Origin: Taudactylus pleione
Taxonomy: Eukaryota; Chordata; Amphibia; Anura; Myobatrachidae
Length of the DNA: 64,000 nucleotides
Assembly: GCA_031769625.1 (NCBI GenBank)
Contig: JAUIMM010000737.1
Span: forward strand, 905,501-969,500
Reading direction: 5' to 3'
The notes under the pieces were generated by a model. The model ran no database searches. It was not told the DNA's origin and was given only the letters and a program-made list of their open reading frames with translations. Positions 1 through 34,537 of this stretch are shown here, in pieces. The position numbers and the translations under genes are program-made. The first letter of the stretch is position 1. Every line of letters starts with the position of its first letter.

Positions 1-610
1 TTGGTCAGGTGGTCAATTGGTGATGTCACTGGTTTAGTGATCTAGGCTTTTTATGTGTGAATATTGATCAGGAAGTCAATTGGTGATGTCACTGGTTAGT
101 GATCTTACTAGGCTTTATACTCATGAATATTGATGAGGAAGTCAATCAGTGATGTCACTGGCTCTTAGGTATTCGATTGATTGCGATGTTGAATAGCGCT
201 GGGACAGATTTCCCGGAGCTGTTCCATTGGCTGCAGAGTTACCTGTGACTAGAGGACATCTGCTCACATCCTCCTGAGGTGCGAGCAGAAATCTGGCTAA
301 ACCGGTGCCACGATGCTTGTTTCTGGCAAAGCGCGTGCGCTAACAGCATTGCGGCTGGCACTTAAGTCAGAGAATGCAGGTTACAGCAAACTTATTCCCG
401 ACGCTATTCAGTATCACATTCAATTGAATTGCCCCCCTTAGTGATTTACTAAGCTTTATACATGTGATTATTAGTCAGAAATACATTGGTGATGTCACTG
501 GCTATTAGTGATGTCATAAGCTTCATTCTCATGAATGTTAGTCAGAAGATACATCGGTGATCTCATTGGGTTTTAGCGATCTAATAGGCATTCTTATGGG
601 TCTATGTCCG
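1..610. repeat. degenerate satellite-like tandem repeat, about 75-80 bp unit
   Basis: The block ggtgatgtcactgg followed by ag-tgatctaggcttt and gaatattgatcagg recurs at least three times in 1-165 and again, more diverged, in 430-610. An unrelated 260-bp stretch lies between. It looks like an old tandem array interrupted by an insertion. No coding potential is seen. Confidence 0.65.
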
Positions 611-3600
611 GAAGTTAAACCCCCTGTGATGTACTTTAAAGAACGTTCGATGACTGGAGGTCACAGATCACCCTATGGCTACATATCCCAAGTACAAAGA
701 TCTGCAGGGTCCTGCAGACAAAGGGGACCCCCTGAATTTGGAGCAATGGGGAGGGGGCTTTAGTCTCCATTTATATTATATTTACATTCTGTGGATGCCC
801 TGGGTAGGGTAGCGCACAGTCCGCTTGCCCGGATTATGCCAGTTCTGCTCTGACATCTGCTGGAATTCTACCAGTCTCAGTGGTATGGGATAAACGTGCC
901 GTCCCCTGGGATGTATAATGACATGTAGCTGGCTATGTAATGGGATTGGCATCTCTCTGCTCTGTGATTATATCAGTGACTGCATCAGGCGTTGGGATTG
1001 TCAGGAGCCTTGTTTACCAGCGTAATTACATCTCCCTCATAGTAACATTGTGTAACATTGTGCAAACATGAGTCACCAGCACGTGTTGTCCTTCTCCCAG
1101 GAAGGCCGCTGTCTGGTGCCATAGGTTACACTAGGGAAGGGCGGGTGCATGACAGGGAGCAGCTACTTCCCTAACCCCCGCTGGTGGCAATGTTGGGAGC
1201 GGTCCAAGCCGCAAAGGCTCTTAGCGGGGGATTAAGTTGTTTTATTGCTTCCGTCTAAAGTGACGGGATCTATTCACTTGTTTTTGGTCGACCTTCACAT
1301 CTCACGGATGTTACGCCCAAAATGTAGGGGGTAAGCTGGGTTAAAGCCGCTTCTTCCCTCTAAAGTGACCGTTGAAGCACCCAAAAGCCGGGCGTGCCGC
1401 AGTTAAGCCGCCAAAATGCCCTACTTATCGTGGATTCCTGCTCGCACTTCTGGAGGGTGAGAGCGGAAATACACAAATTTAAGTGAAAACCATTGAATAC
1501 CTCCCGGTCACTTTAGGCGGGGGCTACGGGTGTCGCAAACAATTGACTTCCCCCATAGAGCCAGCTTGACCCCTTAGTAGCCTTAATAAAACTGCAATAA
1601 CACCTGAACTTACCCTTTCACCTATGTAGTCATTGGTTTTCATTAGACCCAACAGAGCAATCCAGAGCCACCTGGCTGCTGGCCCCTCCCACACAGACCC
1701 CCCCCACCCCTTCCAACTGTATTGTGACCGACTGAGATTCCATTCCAGAAAGGGAGGGGCTGACAACTTCACCATAGAAACAGTTGTCAGGGAAGACTGA
1801 CTCAGCAGACTGTTCTGGGGGTCTTCCAAGATTTTGTTTAAGAAATGTTTTATCCAAGTCCATTATCTGTTGTCTAATACTCGGCATTATCAGTGTCTCT
1901 CATTATGTGTGTGTGTGTATATATATCTATATATCACATTTCCTCAGGAGTGCTACTTCCCCTTTAATAATGTGTTCCTGCTCTCATTGTGTTGTGTGGT
2001 GATAAATGACTCTGTTGCAGGCTGTATATTATACTGTGGGCGGGTGTGGGATTATCTTTCATTTGCAGTGATGCATGTTATTCCTGGCTTCCGTTCCCTG
2101 ACACGTGAGGCTCTGCATGAGCTGCAGGATGTGATTTGCAGATCTCTTCTCTCTCCAGCTCTGCAGAAGGGGAATAATAGAGTGATTAATGTATCAGCTG
2201 GCAGTGAGCTGCTTCCACCCTGCTGATGGCCTGAATTGTGGCATTAGGTTTCAGTCCCCTCCCCCCCCTCTCTCTCTCTGAATGGTTTGACCTGTATAAG
2301 CCGTGTGACGTGGAGTCTGGATTTTTTCAGCCTTATCCAGCTGGAACCAGTTTGAGGCGGTTTTGCAGAGCCGACAGTCCTGAATATTAATGGAAACGTG
2401 ACCGAGATTGGCCTCAACCCTTGTTTTGCAGAATTGTGATGACAACCAGGCTGTTACCACTGCAAATTGCTGTGTAATTCCTGCTGGCACCACGTCTGCA
2501 CAGTGTGGAAACGCTGCTTTTGCAGGATGCAATGTTGGGTTTAGCATTTAGTGGCTGTTAGTTTAGGGCATATCCTATAATAGGAATGGAAATTTCACTT
2601 TGTGTGTTTACATTTATTTATTTTTTCCATGTTGACCTCTCTAGTCTGTAATATCAATGTTCCTCCCCCGCCACATCTGCCGGTATGCGACACCGAAAAG
2701 TGGGCGTGGCTTATTTGACACCCCAATAAAATAAAATTGATGGAAAATAACATCTATTTAATGAATAATCCATTCTCCTCTTACAGCCAAACAACTGGCA
2801 TGCCCTTCCCCCCCCCATGAGCTTTGGGGGTGATAGGGGGTCTGCAAAGAGGGGCATCGGCACCCAGTCCGCTTGTGTGACACTGGCTGAGCTGGAAGAG
2901 GGCACTGTATAACTGTTATAGAAGGGATTTCGGGTCTTATGATTGGTGTCGCCCATTGTTCTGCCTAATGCCAGTATCTCTGCTTTAGAATTGGTACCGG
3001 ACCTGGCGTATTACAGTGTAGGGGAAAGTGAGTGGCTTCTGTAGCTGTACCGGATGCACTTTCTGCGCTGTCCCTTTAACTGAGGGCTCCTCGAGGCCGG
3101 CTGATGTACAAAGTGCCGCATTTGTGACGACTGTACAAGGCATCGGCGTATTCTGATGCGAGGGTGACATGAATATCCTTTTAGCATATTTTACCTTTCT
3201 AAGTTGCCATCATTGGGGGGGCGGCAAGGTGCCTATCATGTAGATTTGGTTGTCACATGAAATGGACATTACTTCTAAATGGGTTTAAGCCATAGGAAAA
3301 TAAGTTCATTGCCCTTTGACTTGGTTTCGGTTAACTCCAAGCATTCTGCTCCCAATTTCCCCGCTTTTGTCAGGCCGGTGAGAGCGATTGCGACATCAGG
3401 AAGTGTATATTGGAATGTAATCTGCATTCTTCCTAGTAGGTATATTGTAGCTAGAACTATGCTGGTCAAGGTCAAGCTGTGGTTGTAGCAATGGCTGTTA
3501 TAGAATTTATAATATATTAGAAAAAGGGCAAGAATTTGGAGAGTTGAGGGGCCCATAGTTACACAGTAGTGACGTAATTAGCCTGTTGGTTTGTAATTAT

Positions 3601-3894
3601 CTAGATTGGGTTACGCATTATTTGCGTTTAAATGCACAAGTGAAACAGAGCGCTGCGTTTCTACTCATTGGCGGTTACTTCAATAGCCCCAATACATGTA
3701 ACTTTGTCTTAAAGTCATTAAGCAGCAAAAAGTGTGTTTTTTGTTTGGTTTTTTTTGGTTCGTTTTTTAAACTGTGGCGTACCAAAGTGTAAAATGCAAG
3801 TGTGTCTGTGGACATTGAAAACCATGCATTCCATTATCGGACCCGTTTACTAATCGGCTGTGACTCGGTAACGTGTCCTGACCCCGGCACAGTG
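611..3894. other. TRIM24 intron 1 sequence, no gene recognised
   Basis: I see no exon-like block here. There is a short TG/TA microsatellite at about 1903-1932. A stretch at about 1195-1530 has inverted-repeat-like ends (tctaaagtgac and gtcactttaggcggg) suggestive of a decayed MITE. Confidence 0.4.
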
Positions 3895-4165
3895 CCTTAA
3901 GTGCTGTTATTATTATCCTTTATTTACAGGGCACTAGAAGGGGTACACAGCGCCTTACAAAGTGCAGATACCATGCAAGCAATAAAACCTAACATATGAT
4001 ACAACACAGAACATAGGAGGATACAGGCCATGAAAACATTACGGCATATACAAAGCCGCGCCGGCTAAAGCAGAAGGGTCCTCTGATGCCGCTATTTGCA
4101 AGGGGAGCAGATAATGGTATAAGTACAGAAGGAAGAGGGTCATAAGAGCTTACAATCTATAGATT
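3895..4165 (-). repeat. SINE/MITE-like interspersed repeat, reverse orientation
   Basis: It begins with an ATT-rich tail (tattattatcctttattta), then the phrase cagcgccttacaaagtgcag, and ends agagcttacaatctata. The same phrases in the opposite orientation occur at 10441-10732, so the two are copies of one dispersed family. Confidence 0.6.
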
Positions 4166-4446
4166 CCAATTGCTTATATGCCTACTGGGGTCCCACCTGG
4201 GAAGGTGGATTTAATGGCTACAGTAATAGTCTCAGTTGTAGCTTTTTAATACTTTATAGAGCATTGTTACATGCTAATAGTATTTTAGAAGTCAAATCTG
4301 TCTGAATTATTATAAATTCTGTTTGTGGTACCGGCTGCCAGTGTTGGAGTTACTCTTGTGTATGTTTTTGTAGTAGGGGTGTTAATGATGATCGTAGCTG
4401 CCAGATAAGTTTATTCAAATGAAAATATATTCAATTTTTTTGAGAG

Positions 4447-4447
<1 letters not shown>

Positions 4448-4498
<51 letters not shown>

Positions 4499-4499
4499 C
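4448..4499. repeat. AT dinucleotide microsatellite with T run
   Basis: About 30 bases of alternating at are followed by about 18 T. It is a simple repeat in intron sequence. Confidence 0.9.
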
Positions 4500-4699
4500 G
4501 CAAATGTCTTTTAGGTCCAAGTTGCAAGACTTGGTGAGCGCAGCGCAGTATTTTGTTTGTACGATGATTCAGTCCCGATGGATTAGTACAAACACCGGTT
4601 ACTTGATCACATTAAAAATATATATAATTTTCTGTCCGTTATCCCCCTATGTGACAATAGTACACAACCATAAATATTTTACTTTTATTCGCTTCCTGT

Positions 4700-7260
4700 T
4701 AGAAATGGCGGCCATCTTTAAATAATAGCAGACAGTGACTTGCATGTTTTGTAGGCGTTGACACAATTGTCTCAGGACTGGGAGGTGGTAGAGCCTTGGG
4801 GCAAAAATCATTGTACTTCACAAAGTCTAGGCTACATTAATTATCATATCTCACTTTTTAATTTAATAAAAAAAAAGGCTCATTCACAACAAAATATTTG
4901 TGGAATTAGGACATTTCACTAAATCTTTCTGGCAACATAGGAAAAAAATATTTTTGGCCCAAGTCCATGTCTCTATTAGTGCTCATTTTAGCACCCTGCA
5001 TCTGTTTAAAACCCGTGCAGCTCCTCTTTCCTGCCTGGGGCGTTGCTCTCTACTCTGGTGCTTCTAGCACACAGCAGTTTATTGCATCAGCTGAGAGTGC
5101 TAGAAGAGAGATACCCCAGACAGGATAGATGAACTGCACGGGGTTGTCCTAGAATAAAGTCTATATAGGATGCCATAAGCTACTGTAAAATTGAGTTGAA
5201 CCTAAAATGAAACGCAGTTAATGTGTGCTCTACCCCTCCCAGACCTGAGATGTATGCCGCTGATTGCGGAAACCACTTTATAGGTGTTTTATTTGTTGAG
5301 CATTGTAAGGAGAGTGACCCTCCCTGAAAGAATGTTCCTGTAAATTGTATTACATCGGAATGTCAGCTAAATTAATGGTCAATTCTACTTTTGGCCTTAC
5401 TTTAAGCAATAATCTGATTATCACACATACCCGATATTAGACTAGAAATCAGAATATTCAGTTGTGTGAACCTTACTGCCCTGGATGTCCTTATTTTGCC
5501 TATTCTACTGGTTAAACGGATAGAATAAGTCCGATGACGCTGAGCTTCACGTAAGCGATACAAACGTTGGGTTTGAAGCACCATTTATTAGAATCACCTT
5601 ATACAGGAGCAATTTTTAAAACCCAAGTGTATTGCCGTCCTATCTGACTACGCTGCGCGACCTTACATAAATCCGCAGCGGCAGATCTAGGTGTCGGCGT
5701 GAGAAGCTGGCTCCTATTCAAGGCTCTTCCTAGACAGTACATATCCACATCAATAAATCCTAGAAATGTATTAGTGTTTGATTACAGATCACAAATGGTG
5801 AGAGATTGGGAAGAGCAACGTTTGTGTTTATTAAACTAAAACAAAAATTACACATTCAAATTCTGCAAAGGAATTATGGTCACGGGTTAGTAATGGTTAC
5901 CGCTTAATCTGCCAGCCGCTACAGATTGGAGGTCTCTCTACCTGGGCAACTCGAGTGGGCTTCTGAGGTACAGGGATTGCCTCTCACCGCCGGTAACCAC
6001 CTGTCAAGACTCTGCCTATTGCGTCGTTCAAAGTTATGTCACTGGCACCATATCAATTCCTATTTAAACTCTATACCATAAAGGCGCTATTTAGCGTTGC
6101 GTACGCATATGAATTATGAAGTAATCACTTTCCAGACTGAGTGTGGTTCCAAAGCACAAAAGTTACTATTCACATAAAAAGCAGGTAGTTACACACCTTG
6201 ATCTATATTACAATTAGCACAAAGGTTATACAATATACAAGGTACAGTCGATATACGCATGCGCTCTGGATCCAGATTTTCCGGCATCAACTATGAAACC
6301 AACGCCAACAGAAAGAAAAGATGACTAACTACCAGATCTAGAGTGCTTGCATATGTACCCTTGCAGAGATAGGCAATACAATAGAACGAGTTGTCATAAT
6401 CCAATTGGTTCGTCCTCCTGGTTCTCCTGTTACGATGCAGTTCATAGGTCAGTTTGTATTGTAATAGTACAGCCTCCAACAGCTCTGTGTGCGTTTTCCT
6501 GCCGAAAGAACAAGTCTAAACGGGCTAATAAACATTACATTACAGAGTACATTTCAATGCCTATCTCTATAATCCATAATTCGCAGACGCATGTTGTGAT
6601 CTTCTTGCCGATGGAACCGGAAATCTGCAAATAAACAGTGGTTTAGAATAGCACTAAACACGATCTGCTTATGTACTAAACCCTAGATATCAAAATACCT
6701 GCATTTCACAATAGATTTGATAACCTATAAAACCTTTAATATTAATCTTAATGCTAGGGAACCTTTTTGTATAAGGATGCAATGTGTCAGTGTGGGGATA
6801 TTAAGAAAAGACGCTAGTATACGTTGTGCGTCTACGTGTTTGTGGAGTACACCATGGTACGTGCTTTGCGGGGTTGTTCATCTTATATATAGTAATGTAC
6901 GTATTTGTATGATGAGGACTTTTAACCTGGGGCAGTGGCAGACGCATGACGCTAATAATCCTAACAGCGCCGTACATGGGGTATCGTCCAGTTGCTGCTG
7001 TGCGTGGTGCGTTTTATCTGTAGAGTGCTTTGCTAAACAGCACAACTGTGCGCTGTGCGTCTTGTATATTATATGTATGATTTAATGTGCGTATGGGGTA
7101 TGGTGGGACTTTAAACAATATGCGGTAGCAATGTAGTCGCACGATGCTAATAATAGCATATTAGCATCGCACATAATGGTTTCATGCTGACGACGCATGA
7201 TGGCGTCGTCATTGGCAACATAAAATGGCGTCGTGCAGATTTTAATTTTACAATTTAGTT
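4700..7260. other. intron 1 sequence, no feature recognised
   Basis: About 2.5 kb without tandem repeats, recognisable transposon ends or exon-like open frames. The part at 6780-7250 has many CpG and repeated gacgc/gcgtc words and might be an old repeat, but I cannot assign it. Confidence 0.35.
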
Positions 7261-7539
7261 CTCAGCCAACCACCCGGCTTTGACAACCTGAAGCCGCTTA
7301 CCTCTGGGTATGTGTGTGGTCATGCCGCTGCAACATCTAGTGGGCAGTGACTGCTAACTCCTCACTGGCCGCTTACTGTGGACCAGTCTGCTGTAGTAGC
7401 GGTGAGAGGGCAAGTTCAGAGACAATGGGCTCTGCCACAGGGCAGCCATGTGCAGACAGTGTCACCTTGTTGCCAGTGGGTGGGGGACTGTTCTCTGCTC
7501 TGTGTCTAAGGATCCCTGGGGAGAACTGTCCAACCATTG

Positions 7540-7918
7540 ACTTCTCTCAGGCATCCACTGGATGGTTCTTCTCTCAGGCATCCACTGGATGGTTCTTCTC
7601 TCAGGCATCCACTGGATGGTTCTTCTCTCAGGCATCCACTGGATGGTTCTTCTCTCAGGCATCCACTGGATGGTTCTTCTCTCAGGCATCCACTGGATGG
7701 TTCTTCTCTCAGGCATCCACTGGATGGTTCTTCTCTCAGGCATCCACTGGATGGTTCTTCTCTCAGGCATCCACTGGATGGTTCTTCTCTCAGGCATCCA
7801 CTGGATGGTTCTTCTCTCAGGCATCCACTGGATGGTTCTTCTCTCAGGCATCCACTGGATGGTTCTTCTCTCAGGCATCCACTGGATGGTTCTTCTCTCA
7901 GGCATCCACTGGATGGTT
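7540..7918. repeat. 27-bp minisatellite, about 14 copies
   Basis: The unit is ttctctcaggcatccactgg plus atggttc, almost identical in every copy. Because 27 is a multiple of three, five reading frames stay open and give repetitive peptides such as FSQASTGWF; these are not genes. Each unit contains a pyrimidine tract ending in ctcag, which looks like a 3' splice site on the TRIM24 sense strand. Confidence 0.95.
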
Positions 7919-8165
7919 GTTTTGTCTAGATCTTCAACCACAAATTCTTCCAGGTTCTGGCTGCTCCCTCCGGCCGAAAGAGGGCTCCAGAGGGCAGGCA
8001 GCCAGATGATAGGTTAGCAGTCTTCCTGCACCCAACGCTGGAGCCCTTAGGGTGCCAGTGTAACAGTCAGCTAGACGGAAGTCCCAGCCCTCCCTGTACC
8101 TTCTCAGGAGGCTGCAGGTATAGACCCTCCGGTCGATCACTTAGTGCAGCTTCTGGCTTGGGTCA

Positions 8166-9187
8166 GTTTAGGGCAGCGGTTTTCAACCGGTGTGCTGCGG
8201 CACACTAGTGTGCCGTGGCCGGTTGTGAAGTGTGCTGCGGGGCTGTCAGAGCCACCGGGCACATTTTACTGTACTTCAGCATCCCGGGCCACTGAGCTCC
8301 TCTGGGAGACTCAGGCGCAACCGGGTAGTGACCTGCAAAGATGCGGCGGCGTGACATCACAGGTCACACGCCGCGTTGTCCACTGCCCGCCAGCCCGCTC
8401 TGCCAGCCAACGCCCTGCACCAATCAGCCAGCACGCGCTCTGTCCAGGCAGGCTCTGCAGCCTGCATGGAAGCCCGCCTGCACGCGATCCTGCTGCAGTG
8501 TGAGTGACAAGGGGGGAAGAAATGTGGGTTTTGTGGGGACCAGACATTTTTTTTTTTTTTCTTCGTGGGTACCAGCCATAGTTTATTTTTTCGTGGGAAC
8601 CAGTCATGTAATTTTTTTTTTAGTGAGAACCAGCCATATGTTATCCAGCCATATATTTGCCTATTTAGTGGGGAACAATGTGTTTTGTTTTGTTTTTTGT
8701 TTCTGTGGGGCCAGCCATAGGTTTCTTTTTCTGTGGGGAGCAATTCTGTGGGGCGCAATGTGGTATGGTTGTTTTTTTTGTGGGGAGCAATGTGTTTTTT
8801 TTTTTTTCTGTTAGGCCAGCCAATGGGATTGTTTTATTCTTGTGGGGGCCAATGTAGTGTGTTTTGTTCCTGTGGGGGCCAATGTAGTGTGTTTTTTATT
8901 CTTGTGGGGGTCAATGTAGTGTGTTTTGTTCCTGTGGGGGCCAATGTAGTGTGTTTTTTATTCTTGTGGGGGTCAATGTAGTGTGTTTTGTTCCTGTGGG
9001 GGCCAATGTAGTGTGTTTTTTATTCTTGTGGGGGCCAATGTAGTGTGTTTTGTTCCTGTGGGAGCTAATGTAGTGTGTTTTTTCATAGTCCGCGCACACC
9101 GCATCGCCTGATAGTGTGCCTTGGCAATTTTAAAATCTTGTGTAGTGTGCCGCGAGTTAAAAAAGGTTGAAAATCACTGGTTTAGGG
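8166..9187. mobile_element. hAT-like non-autonomous DNA transposon with 8-bp TSD
   Basis: The element at 8174-9179 starts cagcggttttcaacc and ends ggttgaaaatcactg, which are imperfect inverted repeats. It is flanked on both sides by the identical 8-mer gtttaggg (8166-8173 and 9180-9187), the target-duplication length of hAT transposons. The inner ends share a gtgtgccg phrase. There is no transposase. The middle has expanded into a minisatellite. Confidence 0.85.
8505..9085. repeat. minisatellite inside the hAT-like element, about 29-31 bp unit
   Basis: The repeated phrase is tgtgggggccaatgtagtgt followed by a T-rich spacer, regular from about 8835 to 9080 and degenerate to the left (tgtggggaccag, gtgggaaccag). 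It lies entirely within the transposon, so it arose after or inside that element. Confidence 0.85.
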
Positions 9188-10440
9188 TGAGCAACCCCCA
9201 CTGGTTTACAATGGATGTGGGGTTTCCATCAGATGGGGACCAGCAGCACGTGGAAAACTCCAGATCCCACAATACCACCAGGGTCTTGATTAAATATATA
9301 TTATTTACTATACTCCTTTCCGAACATATACATTACCCCTATGCCCAGCGCCTGGAATTAACCATTGCTTTGCGCTTCATGCCCCTGACAGCATGGCTCC
9401 ACAGATTGCTACAATGTAATTCTATTTACTTTTTTTTAAAACTTGTTTATATTCAGTAGTCCTGGCGCCTTTCTGGTGCTGCAGCGTCAGTATGTTTAAG
9501 AAATACTTTTAAACATTGTTTGCACTTCCTCCCCCCCCCCCTGCGAAGGCAAAAAAAAAATATATATATATATTTTTTTTTTGTCCCAGTGCATGATGCT
9601 GGTACAGTACTTACCCCTTGTAGTGCTGCACCCATTTTCTGCCCTCAGTTTTCCAAGTTTAGAGAAAAAAAATTATTTTTTAATGAAAAAAAATTAGAAT
9701 CCTGCATATTATATTAATATTGTGAAACATTGCTTTGTATTAACCTTGATCGACCTTGTTTTATTGCTTTCTAACATTAACAATCCAAAGTTTATCTCCT
9801 CTAAAGAGGAGCCAGGCAAGTTTTTCTTCATTCCACTCATCTCAGTAGGACTGAAGGTTTTGAATTGGAAAAAAAAACATGATGGAGATTAAACCATGAG
9901 GTGTTTCTCTGTGTATTGCCTCTTTATGGGGTGTGTGGAGGAGTTTACCCTTTAAGTTTGAGAATGTTAGTTGTGGTTTTCTCCTGTCCTGTAGGATTGT
10001 TAGGGGAGGATCATGTGGAGTCATGGCTGATGCTAGGCAGATATTTAGTACTCTGATCTGGTTCACCCTCCTTATTTCCCTGTTTTGTGTGTTAATTGAC
10101 TGTATTGGTTCAGCTCACTCAAATGAAGACCATAAGCAACAAGAATATGGAATAATACCAGGGGCATTCCCTTTATAATAGTACGGGAGCACAGAGAGAG
10201 GCGATAGGCTGGATCCTGCACAGCTCATCCTCCGCCCACATCGTTACCAAGTACTGTACTCTCTATGTATCGGTTACCAGTGGAGTCCTAAAAATAACAT
10301 GGAGGTCTTCTTACACCCTCTGTAAAGCTGGGAGCCAGGGACCTGTCTAAGCCCAATTCCTGCCCAGTGCTAAGTTACTGTGTATTGTGCCAAGCACGGT
10401 CAGTAAAAGCTGTATGAGGCATCTTATTTTTGGTTTCATT
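9188..10440. other. intron 1 sequence, no gene recognised
   Basis: Low-complexity C, A, TA and T runs lie at about 9529-9590. Otherwise I see no exon, tandem array or transposon end. Confidence 0.4.
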
Positions 10441-10732
10441 TTTAGAATGTAAGCTCTTACGAGCAGGGCCCCCTACCCTCTTGTGCTTCTCCCTACTTTA
10501 GTTTCATCTACTTCTTACTCCCCACCAGGGCATCTAACACTTGGTTGCTTTGCTCTGTTGCATATCTAGGTGTTATGGTCACTAATGTAGCAATGTATAT
10601 TATCCATGTACTGGTCCTGTATTGTATTAAACAGGTGACCAGTGACTTACAGTATATGTACTGTGTAAGGCGCTGCGGAACACTTATGGCGCCATAAAAT
10701 AAATGAAGAAGAAGAATAATAATAATAAACAT
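10441..10732 (+). repeat. SINE/MITE-like interspersed repeat with AAT tail
   Basis: It begins agaatgtaagctcttacgag and cagggccccctaccctc, and ends aaggcgctgcggaacac, ggcgccataaaataaatga and a run of aat triplets. It is a copy of the family at 3895-4165 in the other orientation. It sits less than 100 bp upstream of TRIM24 exon 2. Confidence 0.65.
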
Positions 10733-10824
10733 TTTATTTCTTGTTCTCATGAAGTGCAGCGTGATTGTAATGTGTACAGTGATAATGACCATTAATCTGA
10801 CCCGTGCTTTGTCTGTGTCGGCAG

Positions 10825-34537
<23,713 letters not shown>

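Noticed and set aside
8144..8814. Overlapping open frames of 119-157 codons
   Set aside because: They lie inside the hAT-like non-autonomous element and its T/G-rich tandem core; no transposase motif.
1..10824. TRIM24 exon 1 (RING) or promoter inside the window
   Set aside because: No cysteine-rich RING-like frame and no CpG island are visible; mammalian TRIM24 also has a long first intron.
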